Origin: Clostridium sp.
GTDB lineage: Bacteria > Bacillota > Clostridia > Clostridiales > Clostridiaceae
Direction: 5' to 3'
Length of the DNA: 32,389 nt
Assembly: GCA_022773025.1 (NCBI GenBank)
Contig: JALEZF010000002.1
Span: 1-32,389, forward strand
Part shown: in pieces, positions 8,247-17,145 of the stretch
How positions within the stretch are numbered: the stretch's first letter is position 1
Layout of the letters: each line of letters opens with the position of its first letter
Program-made: the position numbers and the translations under genes
The notes under the pieces: model-generated
The model's database searches: none
The model's input: the letters and a program-made list of their open reading frames with translations, nothing else
What the model was told of the DNA's origin: nothing

Positions 8247-8260
8247 TTGACACGTTCCAA
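8247..8260. promoter_or_regulatory. LacI-type operator, copy 2 (inverted)
   Basis: TTGACACGTTCCAA is the inverted counterpart of copy 1. Centre-to-centre distance is 99 bp, with promoter and cre site between, a layout that would allow repression by looping. Confidence 0.6.
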
Positions 8261-8310
8261 AATCCGTGATAGGATTAATTCATAAAGTAATTAACAAAAG
8301 GAGAAGACAT

Positions 8311-9150
8311 ATGGAATTAAGTGCTGGAGCAAAAAACTTACATAAAAAATTAGAAGAAAATAAAGTGCTTATAGCAGCTCATAGAGGAACTAATGGTGGA
8401 AACGTTATACAAAATACATTAATGGCTTATGAAACAGCTATGCAGCATGGAGCAGACCTAGTAGAGATTGATGTCATAATGTCAACTGATGGTGTTTTTT
8501 ATGCTTTTCACAATGGGCAAGAAAAATATTTATTGAGAGTAGATAGAGATATTAGAGATATGTCCTCTAAAGAAATTGATGAATGTAATTGTTATAACTC
8601 CGTTGGGGAGGTATCAGGACAAAAGCTTGAAAGATTAGACTATGTTTTAGAAAATTTAAGAGATAGATGTTTTATAAATATTGATAGGTCATGGTTCTAT
8701 TGGAAAGAGATAATAGAATTTTTGAAAACAGTGCATATGGATCATCAGATAATTTTAAAATCTCCTGTCCATAAAGAACTTTTAGATATACTTCAAGAAT
8801 CAAAATCACAAATTATGTACATGCCTATAGTAAAGAATATGGATGAATGGGAGTTAGTTAGAGAATATGATATTAATTTAGTTGCAGCTGAGCTTATATT
8901 CGAAACTCTTGAATCGCCATTAATTCAAAAAGAATTTATAGACAAGCTACATGAAGATGGAATTTTAGCATGGGCAAATGCCATCACCTTAAATGACAGC
9001 ATAATATTGTCTGCAGGCTTAGATGATGACAACTCTATAGAGAATAGTTACGATGAAAATTGGGGTAAGCTAATAGAAATGGGATTTGATATGATTCAAA
9101 CAGATTGGCCAGCTCTAATTAAAAAATATATATTAAGCAGATTTAATTAA
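8311..9150 (+). CDS. Glycerophosphodiester phosphodiesterase, cytosolic
   Basis: 279 residues of the GDPD (UgpQ/GlpQ) TIM-barrel family, which splits glycerophosphodiesters into sn-glycerol 3-phosphate and an alcohol. Key residues are present: AHRG with His24 and Arg25, QNT at 34-36 (the usual PENT/EENT with the acid changed to Gln), EID with Glu52 and Asp54 as metal ligands, and FHNG with His67 as general acid. There is no signal peptide, so the substrate must be imported. The start is set by AAAAGGAG seven bases before ATG 8311. An upstream in-frame ATG at 8266 lies in the leader. First gene of a four-gene operon with a binding protein, ATPase and permease. The C-terminal half is divergent, so the exact diester is open. 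Confidence 0.85.
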   Translation: MELSAGAKNLHKKLEENKVLIAAHRGTNGGNVIQNTLMAYETAMQHGADLVEIDVIMSTDGVFYAFHNGQEKYLLRVDRDIRDMSSKEIDECNCYNSVGEVSGQKLERLDYVLENLRDRCFINIDRSWFYWKEIIEFLKTVHMDHQIILKSPVHKELLDILQESKSQIMYMPIVKNMDEWELVREYDINLVAAELIFETLESPLIQKEFIDKLHEDGILAWANAITLNDSIILSAGLDDDNSIENSYDENWGKLIEMGFDMIQTDWPALIKKYILSRFN

Positions 9151-9181
9151 GAAGACAAGAAAATTAAAGGGGAGAATAAAA

Positions 9182-10237
9182 ATGAAAATGAAGAAGTTAT
9201 TAACCTTAGTTCTAACAGCATCCATGGCATTATCACTAGCAGCTTGTGGAAACAAGAATGATGCAGCATCAAATGGAGGAAAAGTTGACAAAAACGAAAA
9301 GTTATTAATTTACTCAAATTCGGCAGCAGATGGACGTGGAGAATGGCTTACTGAATATGCAGCTAAAGAGGGATTTAACGTAGAAGTTGTAAATATCCCT
9401 GGAGGAGAGCTTACTAATAGATTAATAGCTGAAAAAAACAACTCACAAGCAGATTTAGTTTATGGATTAAACACATTAGAATATGAAAAGCTAAAGAAGG
9501 AAGAATTACTGTTCAAGTATACTCCAACTTGGGCTAGCGAAGTTGATATGACACTAGGAGATTCAGAAGGATATTACTATCCAATAGTTATACAACCATT
9601 AGTACTTATGTACAACAAGGATTTAAAGGATGCTCCAAAAGATTGGACAGATTTAGCAGATTCAAAGTATAAAGACAAGTACAATATATTTGCTTTAACT
9701 GGAGGTACTGCAAAGAACGTATTATCAAGTATTTTAGTACGTTATGCTGATCCAAAAGGAGAGCTTGGAATCTCTGAAGAAGGATGGAAAGTGGCTAAGG
9801 CATACATCCAAAATGCACACTTTGAGATTAAGGGTGAAGACTATGTTGGTAGTGTAATTGATGGTTCAAGACCAATGTCTATGATGTGGGGAAGTGGAGT
9901 TCTTCAACATGAAAAAGAGCGTAACTACAAATTCGGTGTTATGTCTCCAGAAGTTGGTGTTCCATATGTAACTGAGCAAATAGGAATAATATCTAAGAGC
10001 AAGAAGACTGCTTTAGCTGAAGAATTTGCTAACTGGTTTGGTAGTGCAGAAGTTCAAGCGGCTTGGTCTGAAAAGTTTGGATCAATACCAGCTCATCCAA
10101 AGGCTCTTGAAAAAGCATCTGCTGAAGTTAAAGAGTTCATGGCAAAAGTACCTACTCCTCAAGCAATTGATTGGGCTTTAGTTGCTGAAAACATAGATGC
10201 ATGGGTTGAAAAGGTAGAATTAGAATTTATCAAATAG
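9182..10237 (+). CDS. ABC transporter substrate-binding lipoprotein (Fe3+/phosphonate-type fold)
   Basis: 351 residues. A lipoprotein signal peptide ends in LSLAAC, so Cys22 is expected to be lipidated and the protein anchored outside the membrane. The mature part is a type II periplasmic-binding fold of the class used for ferric iron, putrescine or 2-aminoethylphosphonate (opening LLIYSNSAADGRGEWL). Because the first gene of the operon is a cytosolic glycerophosphodiesterase, I infer a phosphodiester or other phosphorylated organic ligand rather than iron. AAAGGGGAG lies 6 bases before the ATG. A hairpin terminator follows and probably makes this product more abundant than the ATPase and permease. 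Confidence 0.82.
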   Translation: MKMKKLLTLVLTASMALSLAACGNKNDAASNGGKVDKNEKLLIYSNSAADGRGEWLTEYAAKEGFNVEVVNIPGGELTNRLIAEKNNSQADLVYGLNTLEYEKLKKEELLFKYTPTWASEVDMTLGDSEGYYYPIVIQPLVLMYNKDLKDAPKDWTDLADSKYKDKYNIFALTGGTAKNVLSSILVRYADPKGELGISEEGWKVAKAYIQNAHFEIKGEDYVGSVIDGSRPMSMMWGSGVLQHEKERNYKFGVMSPEVGVPYVTEQIGIISKSKKTALAEEFANWFGSAEVQAAWSEKFGSIPAHPKALEKASAEVKEFMAKVPTPQAIDWALVAENIDAWVEKVELEFIK

Positions 10238-10250
10238 TTATATTAAACTT

Positions 10251-10278
10251 ACGGTGCATAGTAGTATGCACCGTTTTT
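10251..10278 (+). terminator. Intra-operon terminator / attenuator
   Basis: ACGGTGCATA, loop GTAG, TATGCACCGT, then TTTTT. A perfect 10-bp stem between binding-protein and ATPase genes, with only 17 bases from the hairpin to the next start codon. Partial read-through would set the usual excess of binding protein. Confidence 0.8.
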
Positions 10279-10294
10279 GGAAAGGGATGTAACC

Positions 10295-11299
10295 ATGATT
10301 GAATTTAAAAATATAGAAATTAAATACGGTAATTTTACAGCTATAAAAGATTTGAATTTAGATATTAAAGAGGGAGAGTTTTTTACATTTTTAGGACCAT
10401 CAGGTTGTGGAAAGACAACAACCCTTCGTTCATTGGTAGGATTTCTAACACCAAGTGCAGGAAAGATAGTTGTAGATGGAGTTGATATAACTGACAAGCC
10501 GGTAGAAAAAAGAGAGATAGGAATGGTATTTCAAAGCTATGCCTTATTTCCAACCATGACTGTCTACGATAATATAGCCTTTGGATTAAAAGTGAAAAAA
10601 CTTTCCAAAGATGAAATCAAAAAGAAGGTCTATGAGGTGGCAAAGAAAATAGAAATTAACGAAACACAGCTTTTTAGAAATGTTTCTGAGCTTTCAGGAG
10701 GACAGCAGCAAAGAGTTGCCTTAGCTCGTGCTATTGTGTTAGAACCTAAAATTCTATGTCTTGACGAACCTCTTTCAAATTTAGATGCAAAACTTAGAGT
10801 TGGACTTAGAGGAGAGCTTAAAAGACTTCAAAAGAATTTAGGCATAACAACTCTTTATGTAACTCATGATCAAGAAGAAGCCCTTACTCTATCAGATAGA
10901 ATAGCTGTATTTAATAATGGCTTTATAGAGCAGGTGGGAACTCCGTATGAGATATATAATAACTCGGCATCGGAATTTGTATGTGATTTCATAGGTGATA
11001 TAAATAGATTAGGAAGAGAGATTTTAAAATATATAAACAAAGAGACAGAGAGAAACTTTGACGAGTCTAAGACTGCTTTCTTGCGTATAGAAAGGATTCT
11101 TACAGAGAAAAAACATGGCTTTATTGAGATAAGTGCAGTGGTAAAGGATTATGAATACAATGGAATTCTTACTAAATACACTATAGAGGTTCTGGGAGAA
11201 ACTATAAAATTCCTTGAAAAGAATGACGGAAGCGATTTCCACGACATTGGTAAATCTATTGCCATATATGTGAATCCAAAAGATATTATGCAATTTTAA
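10295..11299 (+). CDS. ABC transporter ATP-binding protein (FbpC/PotA/PhnT type)
   Basis: 334 residues. The nucleotide-binding domain has Walker A GPSGCGKTT (34-42), Q-loop MVFQSYALFP, signature LSGGQQQRVALARA, Walker B ILCLDEPLSNLD and H-loop YVTHDQEEA. A C-terminal extension of about 100 residues has the look of a TOBE regulatory domain, as in ferric iron, polyamine and phosphonate importers. It powers the permease encoded directly downstream (22-bp gap). ATG 10295 is chosen because AAAGGGA lies 8 bases before it. The in-frame ATG at 10277 overlaps that ribosome site and the hairpin. Coding and codon use match the neighbours, and no lesion was seen. Confidence 0.9.
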   Translation: MIEFKNIEIKYGNFTAIKDLNLDIKEGEFFTFLGPSGCGKTTTLRSLVGFLTPSAGKIVVDGVDITDKPVEKREIGMVFQSYALFPTMTVYDNIAFGLKVKKLSKDEIKKKVYEVAKKIEINETQLFRNVSELSGGQQQRVALARAIVLEPKILCLDEPLSNLDAKLRVGLRGELKRLQKNLGITTLYVTHDQEEALTLSDRIAVFNNGFIEQVGTPYEIYNNSASEFVCDFIGDINRLGREILKYINKETERNFDESKTAFLRIERILTEKKHGFIEISAVVKDYEYNGILTKYTIEVLGETIKFLEKNDGSDFHDIGKSIAIYVNPKDIMQF

Positions 11300-11321
11300 T
11301 TGAGAAAGGAATGAATCTATT

Positions 11322-13067
11322 ATGGCAAATATGATTGAAAAGATCAAAAGAAAAGAAATCAATATTGGGTCATTAATCGTTAAGCTTGTTCTTGCTTGGT
11401 TAATTATTGCATTTGTAATTTATCCTAATGTAAATTTGTTGATATCGACTTTCTTTAAAAATGGAGAGTTTTCTGTAGAGGCTTTCGATAAGATAATGAA
11501 ATCTGAAAGAGCAATTAAGAGTCTTGTGAACAGCTTTATCTTGGCTATATCCATGATATTCACTGTAAATATAGTAGGAACTTTAGTCGTACTTTTTACG
11601 GAGTATTTCGATATAAAAGGTTCAAAGATACTTAAAGCAGGATATATGACTTCATTAATATATGGGGGAGTTGTTCTAGTAACAGGCTATAAGTTTATTT
11701 ATGGGTCAAATGGAATACTTACTAAATTTTTAGTGAACATATTCCCATCTATGAATATCAATTGGTTCCAAGGATACATGGCAGTAATTTTTATAATGAC
11801 TTTTGCCTGTACGTCTAATCATATGATGTTCCTAACCAATGCAGTGAGAAGTCTTGATTATCATACTATTGAGGCAGCAAAAAATATGGGTGCCAAGGGT
11901 GGACAAATCTTCTTTAAGGTGGTACTTCCAACTTTGAAACCAACGCTTTTCGCTATAACAATACTTACATTCTTAACAGGACTTGGAGCTATGTCGGCAC
12001 CACTTATCGTTGGAGGAAGTGACTTTCAGACCATAAACCCTATGATTATGACTTTTGCTAAGAGCTCATATTCTAGAGAGCTTGCTGCACTTCTTGCAAT
12101 TATTTTAGGAATAGCAACTATAATACTTCTTGCGATTTTAACTAAGGTTGAAAAAGGCGGGAATTACATTTCAGTTTCAAAAACAAAGGCTAAACTTACA
12201 AAGCAAAAAATAAATAACCCTGTGATGAACATTTTAGCTCATGTTGTAGCATGGTTCTTGTGGATTATTTATATGGCACCTATAACCTTAGTTGTATTAT
12301 TCTCTTTTTCAGATTCCCTTGCAATTAAAACGGGAACACTATCACTAAACTCATTTACATTAGAGAATTATAAGACTTTATTCACACAGCAAAGTGCGTT
12401 TCAGCCATATTTAGTGAGTCTTGTTTATTCTCTAGGGGCAGCAGTTATAGTTGCGATAATTTCAATAATTGTAGCAAAGTTTGTTCATAAGTCTAAGAAA
12501 AAAATAGATGCTATTTTGGAAGGCAGTGTACTTATACCATGGCTACTACCTAGCACACTTATTGCACTAGGACTTATGGTGACTTATGATTCACCTAAAT
12601 GGATTATCGGAAACAAGGTTCTTATAGGTTCTTATGTGATAATGCTTATAGCTTATGTAGTTGTAAAACTTCCTTTCTCTTATAGAATGATAAGAGCTGC
12701 TTTCTTTGGCTTAGATGATAACTTAGAAGAAGCGGCAAAGTGTATGGGAGCAAGTACTTTTTACACCATGGTTAAGGTAATAATACCGGTTATACTTCCT
12801 GTTGTGTTATCAGTAATTGTTCTTAACTTTAACAGCATGCTATCAGATTACGATTTGTCAGTATTCTTATATAACCCATTCCTTCAGCCACTGGGTATAG
12901 TAATAAAAGCGGCTAGTGATGAAACGGCAACCACAAATGCTCAAGCTATGGCTTTTGTGTATTCCTGTGTGCTTATGATAATATCATCTATTGCCCTTTG
13001 GCTTACTCAAGGAGATGGAATAGAAAAGATAAAGAAGATCTTTCGCAAAAAAGAAAAGACTATATAG
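11322..13067 (+). CDS. ABC transporter permease, two fused permease domains
   Basis: 581 residues, about twice the length of a single permease, with roughly twelve membrane segments. Each half carries the EAA loop that docks the ATPase: [20 protein letters not shown] in the first half and [20 protein letters not shown] in the second. Fused permeases of this kind occur in FbpB/ThiP-type ferric iron, thiamine and 2-aminoethylphosphonate importers. The protein would form the whole channel, with the ATPase as dimer and the lipoprotein as ligand donor. Last gene of the operon: the stop is followed after 68 bases by a 16-bp perfect terminator stem. Intact. Confidence 0.88.
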   Translation: MANMIEKIKRKEINIGSLIVKLVLAWLIIAFVIYPNVNLLISTFFKNGEFSVEAFDKIMKSERAIKSLVNSFILAISMIFTVNIVGTLVVLFTEYFDIKGSKILKAGYMTSLIYGGVVLVTGYKFIYGSNGILTKFLVNIFPSMNINWFQGYMAVIFIMTFACTSNHMMFLTNAVRSLDYHTIEAAKNMGAKGGQIFFKVVLPTLKPTLFAITILTFLTGLGAMSAPLIVGGSDFQTINPMIMTFAKSSYSRELAALLAIILGIATIILLAILTKVEKGGNYISVSKTKAKLTKQKINNPVMNILAHVVAWFLWIIYMAPITLVVLFSFSDSLAIKTGTLSLNSFTLENYKTLFTQQSAFQPYLVSLVYSLGAAVIVAIISIIVAKFVHKSKKKIDAILEGSVLIPWLLPSTLIALGLMVTYDSPKWIIGNKVLIGSYVIMLIAYVVVKLPFSYRMIRAAFFGLDDNLEEAAKCMGASTFYTMVKVIIPVILPVVLSVIVLNFNSMLSDYDLSVFLYNPFLQPLGIVIKAASDETATTNAQAMAFVYSCVLMIISSIALWLTQGDGIEKIKKIFRKKEKTI

Positions 13068-13135
13068 AATAAAATTATAAGATTATCTAAATACTTAAAG
13101 ATGAAGTTTATTGAAATGTTAGATTTAATGAGATA

Positions 13136-13183
13136 AAATTTAAATATGTGTGCTTCTACTGTACACATATTTAAATTTTTTTG
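13136..13183 (+). terminator. Strong Rho-independent terminator
   Basis: A 16-bp perfect stem (AAATTTAAATATGTGT at 13136-13151, its complement at 13163-13178), 11-base loop and further T. It separates the import operon from the regulator gene. Confidence 0.9.
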
Positions 13184-13221
13184 CTTTAAAAATATATGTT
13201 TATCATAGAAGGAAGTGTAGT

Positions 13222-15414
13222 ATGGCAACGATAAAAGATATTGCAAAATTAGCTGGTGTTTCTCATGGTACTGTATCAAATGTTTTAAATAAACGTGGTA
13301 ACGTAAGTGTAGAAAAAATAAAATTAGTAGAAAATGCAGCTAAGGAATTAGGTTTTACTTTAAATGCTCAAGCTAAACAACTAAGAGCTTCTCAATCCAA
13401 TAGAGTTGCTGTAATTATTCCTGGAATTTATTTGAAAAGATATAACGATCTTTATATGAGTCTTAATAATTTGCTTATTTCACAGGGGCATGAGGTAGAT
13501 GTATTTTGCACCAACAATTTGATTCATGAGGAAGAGCAGATATTAGAAAAAGTTTTAGCCTTTAATCCTAAAGCTGTAGTCATAGTGAGCTCCATGAAAA
13601 AAAATACTGTAATCAATAGAAACTCGGAGGTAAAGTTTTATTTTGTAGAACGCATGGTGGAAAAGTTGCCAAAGAAATCAAAGTTTATATCTTTTGATTT
13701 TATAAAAGCGGGACATGACATTGCAAAGCTATGTATAAAAAATAAACCAAACAATGTGGCACTTTTCTGTGGAGATACAAGATTTACAGAAAATAAGGAG
13801 TTCATGAATAGTGCTGTTGATGAAATTGAACAAAAGGGAATACCTTATGAAGTTTTTAGAGCTGATGATTCCATGGGTTTTAATGTGGCCTTTGACATAA
13901 TGTTTTCGGAAAAAGAGTATGATGCAATAATAACTACTAATATAGAAAATGCTGATTATTTTAAATCTATAAAAGAATTTAATCCAGAGAGGAAAATGCC
14001 GGCAGTATATACCCTTGCAAGCACTTCAATAGGACCAATACCAAAGGTTTTCAAATATGAAATGAATTATAAACTTATGGGTCACATGATAGCTAGTGAT
14101 ATTTTGTCTCAAGATGAAAAGAAAAAAAACATAGTTGCAGATAAAATGATTTTAGACAATGATGGTTTTTATATGCCTGTTTCTAAAAAATCTGTAAAGA
14201 AAGAGGAAGAGCTAAAGGTTCTCATGCTTAAAAGTCCTACCTGTGACGCTCTGAAAAAACTTATACCTAGCTTTACTATGGAAACAGGAATTAAAGTGAA
14301 ACTGATAGATATGCCTTATGATGAGCTTTATGGTAGCGTAAGGGACAATGTAACCAACCCCATATATGATATTTTAAGAATGGACGTAGTGTGGCTTTCC
14401 CAGTTTAATGAAAATTTATTTATGCCTCTCAACATGGAAAGTGATGTCTTTAAGGATATCAAAAAATCATTTTCAAAGAGTTTGCCTGAAGATTATTTTT
14501 CTGTAAGAGGAGTTACATATACAATTCCTTTCGATCCTAGTGTACAGATGCTATATTATAGAAAAGATTTATTTGAAGATGCTCTTATAAAAAGAGAGTT
14601 TTATGAGACGTACAAAAGGCAGCTTGATGTACCTAAAAATTATGAAGAATATATGGAAGTTGCAAAGTTCTTTACAAGAAAATTCAACTCTAATTCACCA
14701 ACAGAATTTGGTGTATCTCAAGTTTATGGTGCTCCTGTGGCAGCGGCTTGTGATTTTATGCCTCAGTTTAAATCTATGCATGGGAGCGTATTTAATGAAA
14801 AAAATGAAGTTAAAGTAGATACTTCCATAATGAAAAAAGCCATGTCAAATTACATTGAAGTTAATAAATATTCAGATGGCTATACAAATTTATGGTGGGT
14901 AAATCCTATAGAACAGTTTTCAAAAGGAAAGATTGCAATGAATGTGTTTTTCTCAAATCATGCAGCAAATATCCTACATAATCCTGACTCTAAAGTTATG
15001 GGCAAAATAGGTTTTGCTCAGGTTCCAGGAAAGCAACCTCTTTTAGGAGGGGGAGTTATAGGTATTTCAAAGGATACAAAAAAAGAAGCTGAATGTTATG
15101 AGTTTTTAAAGTGGATTTACAGGGACAAGATAGTTTCTATAATAACTTATCTTGGAGGATATATTAATAATGAAAAACTGCTAGATAAGATAGATATTTT
15201 AGAACTTTATCCTTGGATTGAAGGCATGGAAGAAGGTTTTAGAATAGGAACTAGATTTCAATGTGAAGGTAATTCTAAGTTTGATGAATATAAGTTTGAA
15301 GAAATTATAGGAAAGGCAATTCGTTCCGCAACTTTAGGAGTTGTAGACATAAATGATGCATTAAAAGAAGCTCAAAGTGAAATAGATAGATTGTTCAATT
15401 CTAAGGAAATCTAA
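13222..15414 (+). CDS. LacI-family regulator fused to a solute-binding-protein domain
   Basis: 730 residues, about twice a normal LacI protein. Residues 1-60: LacI helix-turn-helix (TIKDIAKLAGVSHGTVSNVL) and hinge region (AQAKQLRAS). Residues about 60-325: LacI-type periplasmic-binding sensor. Residues about 327-730: a second, different binding module that reads like a family 1 extracellular solute-binding protein (ELKVLMLKSPTCDALKKLIP, later FGVSQVYGAPVAAACDF, QFSKGKIAMNVFF, GKIGFAQVPGKQPLLGGGVI). It has no signal peptide, so this module must act in the cytosol, presumably as a second ligand sensor. ATG 13222 follows GAAGGAAG with a 6-base gap. The gene follows the import operon in the same direction and is the obvious candidate to bind the dyads at 8148 and 8247. 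That link is inferred. Confidence 0.85.
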   Translation: MATIKDIAKLAGVSHGTVSNVLNKRGNVSVEKIKLVENAAKELGFTLNAQAKQLRASQSNRVAVIIPGIYLKRYNDLYMSLNNLLISQGHEVDVFCTNNLIHEEEQILEKVLAFNPKAVVIVSSMKKNTVINRNSEVKFYFVERMVEKLPKKSKFISFDFIKAGHDIAKLCIKNKPNNVALFCGDTRFTENKEFMNSAVDEIEQKGIPYEVFRADDSMGFNVAFDIMFSEKEYDAIITTNIENADYFKSIKEFNPERKMPAVYTLASTSIGPIPKVFKYEMNYKLMGHMIASDILSQDEKKKNIVADKMILDNDGFYMPVSKKSVKKEEELKVLMLKSPTCDALKKLIPSFTMETGIKVKLIDMPYDELYGSVRDNVTNPIYDILRMDVVWLSQFNENLFMPLNMESDVFKDIKKSFSKSLPEDYFSVRGVTYTIPFDPSVQMLYYRKDLFEDALIKREFYETYKRQLDVPKNYEEYMEVAKFFTRKFNSNSPTEFGVSQVYGAPVAAACDFMPQFKSMHGSVFNEKNEVKVDTSIMKKAMSNYIEVNKYSDGYTNLWWVNPIEQFSKGKIAMNVFFSNHAANILHNPDSKVMGKIGFAQVPGKQPLLGGGVIGISKDTKKEAECYEFLKWIYRDKIVSIITYLGGYINNEKLLDKIDILELYPWIEGMEEGFRIGTRFQCEGNSKFDEYKFEEIIGKAIRSATLGVVDINDALKEAQSEIDRLFNSKEI

Positions 15415-15445
15415 TTTTAAACTTAAGTTATTAAAAGTAAATATT

Positions 15446-15495
15446 AAAAATCCCATTTTCCTAATCAACAAAGATTAAAAAAATGGGATTTTTTT
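15446..15495 (+). terminator. Rho-independent terminator
   Basis: AAAAATCCCATTTT and AAAATGGGATTTTT arms around a 19-base loop, then T. It follows the regulator gene. Confidence 0.8.
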
Positions 15496-15514
15496 ATAAA
15501 CTAAATGACTCTAC

Positions 15515-15543
15515 TTGAATAATGGAAGTAAATGGAGCATAAT
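15515..15543 (+). promoter_or_regulatory. Predicted sigma-A promoter
   Basis: TTGAAT (15515-15520), 17-bp spacer, CATAAT (15538-15543), 56 bases before the HD-domain gene start. Confidence 0.5.
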
Positions 15544-15598
15544 AAACGAAGAGAAAAGTAAAAATAATAAATTTTATATGTGGATATAGGAGGATTAA

Positions 15599-16153
15599 GT
15601 GATAAGACGAAATCATATGTTTCCAAGAAAAGAAAAAATATTGTCTCTAGGCACTGAAGAGGAGAAAATTTTTGAAAATCAGTTTAAAAGTCTATGCGCT
15701 ACAACTTTACTACCTAGGTCTAATGAATTCATCCAGCATGGAAATACATCATGTCTCCTTCATAGTATAGCTGTGAGTTATTATAGTTTAGCTTTTGCCA
15801 CATTTCTAAATACAAAATGTGATAAGGAAAGTCTTGTAGTTGGTTCTTTACTTCATGATTATTTTTTGTATGATTGGCATGAGAGAGATTCATCTCATAG
15901 ATTACATGGTTTTTTCCATTCTAAAAAAGCATATATTAATGCTTCTAGAGATTATAATATAAATTATATTGAAAAAGACATTATTATAAAGCATATGTTT
16001 CCACTAACAATAGTACCACCACGGTACAAGGAAAGCGTAGTAGTATGCATAGTGGACAAGATTTGTTCTCTATATGAAATTTTTAAAAGAAATCCGTATA
16101 AGGATTTGCAATATAAGTGGATTCTGTCAAATGAAAAAACGTATTTTAATTAA
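15599..16153 (+). CDS. HD-domain protein, putative phosphohydrolase
   Basis: 184 residues. The HD pattern is visible: His55 in LLHSIAVS, His86-Asp87 in GSLLHDYFLYDWH, a later His in KHMFPL and an Asp in CIVDKICSLYE. HD proteins are metal-dependent phosphohydrolases, often acting on nucleotides, and no substrate can be named here. The GTG at 15599 is chosen because AGGAGG ends five bases before it. An ATG six codons in (15617) has no ribosome site. It lies 30 bp before the CmpB-type membrane protein gene, so the two are probably one operon. Confidence 0.75.
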   Translation: MIRRNHMFPRKEKILSLGTEEEKIFENQFKSLCATTLLPRSNEFIQHGNTSCLLHSIAVSYYSLAFATFLNTKCDKESLVVGSLLHDYFLYDWHERDSSHRLHGFFHSKKAYINASRDYNINYIEKDIIIKHMFPLTIVPPRYKESVVVCIVDKICSLYEIFKRNPYKDLQYKWILSNEKTYFN

Positions 16154-16183
16154 AGTTAATAGATTTAAGGAGAAGGGACTACA

Positions 16184-17089
16184 ATGAATAGAGAAATTAT
16201 AAATTTATGTTATTATATTTTATGGTTTTTATTTTACAGTTTTGTAGGCTGGGTATATGAAAGTATTTTATGCTCAGTAAGTGAAAAAAGGCTCATCAAT
16301 CGTGGATTTCTAAATGGACCTTACTGTCCCATATATGGTTCAGGAGCTATTGCTGTTATACTGTGTCTTGGCTCACAAAGTGATATTATAACCATATTTT
16401 TATTAGGTGCACTTTTGGCGTGCACCATTGAGTATATAACATCTTGGGTTCTTGAAAAGTTATTTCACGCTAGATGGTGGGATTATACAAAAAGAAGATT
16501 TAATATAAGGGGAAGGATATGCTTAATTGGAGCTGTAGTATTTGGACTTTTTTCAGTTTTTCTAATCAAAATTGCTCACCCATATGTGGCAGAGATGACT
16601 TATAAAATTCCAATAAATATTGTAGTAGGTATCACTATGATTTTAAGTATCCTTATTCTTGGTGACCTTGTTATTACTGTGATAAATATTGTTAAATTCA
16701 ATGAAAAATTACACCAAGCACAAATTGAAATTAATAATTTTATAAGAGAATCAATTGACCGTGCTGAAGAAGTGAAGAAGAATATAGAAGAAACAATACC
16801 TAGTGCTAATGATATAAAGAAAATTCTTCATGAATCAATATCTACGGCCACTGAAGTGAAAAAAGTTCTTGAAGAATCCTTAGAGGAATCCATAGCTCAT
16901 GTGGACAAAATGAAAAAATCCATTGAAGAAAATATGAAAAGTAATAAATCTAATGAATATATAAAAGCTTTAGTGAAGAAGCTAAATTATCAAGAAAAGC
17001 ATATATTAAGTACTTTTCCTCATTTTAAATCAACTAAATACAATGAAACTTTAGAAAAAATAAAAGAGGCTATAAAGAGAAAGATATAA
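16184..17089 (+). CDS. CmpB-type membrane protein (putative ABC-transporter type IV) with coiled-coil tail
   Basis: 301 residues. The first 180 have about five membrane segments and the family hallmarks: FVGWVYESILCS, a NRGFLNGPYCPIYGSGA motif, IEYITSWVLEKLFHARWWDY and NIRGRICL. This is PF06541, named as a possible ABC transporter type IV but of unproven function. Residues about 185-270 are a charged helical tail with imperfect repeats of roughly 15 residues: EEVKKNIEETIPSAND, EVKKVLEESLEES, KMKKSIEENMKS. This suggests a coiled coil in the cytosol. AAGGAGAAGG precedes the ATG. It is downstream of the HD gene and followed by a hairpin terminator shared with the convergent asdA. Confidence 0.78.
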   Translation: MNREIINLCYYILWFLFYSFVGWVYESILCSVSEKRLINRGFLNGPYCPIYGSGAIAVILCLGSQSDIITIFLLGALLACTIEYITSWVLEKLFHARWWDYTKRRFNIRGRICLIGAVVFGLFSVFLIKIAHPYVAEMTYKIPINIVVGITMILSILILGDLVITVINIVKFNEKLHQAQIEINNFIRESIDRAEEVKKNIEETIPSANDIKKILHESISTATEVKKVLEESLEESIAHVDKMKKSIEENMKSNKSNEYIKALVKKLNYQEKHILSTFPHFKSTKYNETLEKIKEAIKRKI

Positions 17090-17100
17090 AAAAATTGCTA

Positions 17101-17137
17101 AAAAAATTGCTACAAATTTTTGTAGCAATTTTTTTAT
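17101..17137. terminator. Bidirectional terminator between convergent genes
   Basis: AAATTGCTACAAA and TTTGTAGCAATTT with A and T runs on both sides. It ends the membrane-protein operon on plus and asdA on minus. A 12-base A-rich copy of the left arm lies just before it. Confidence 0.85.
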
Positions 17138-17145
17138 AAAATTTT

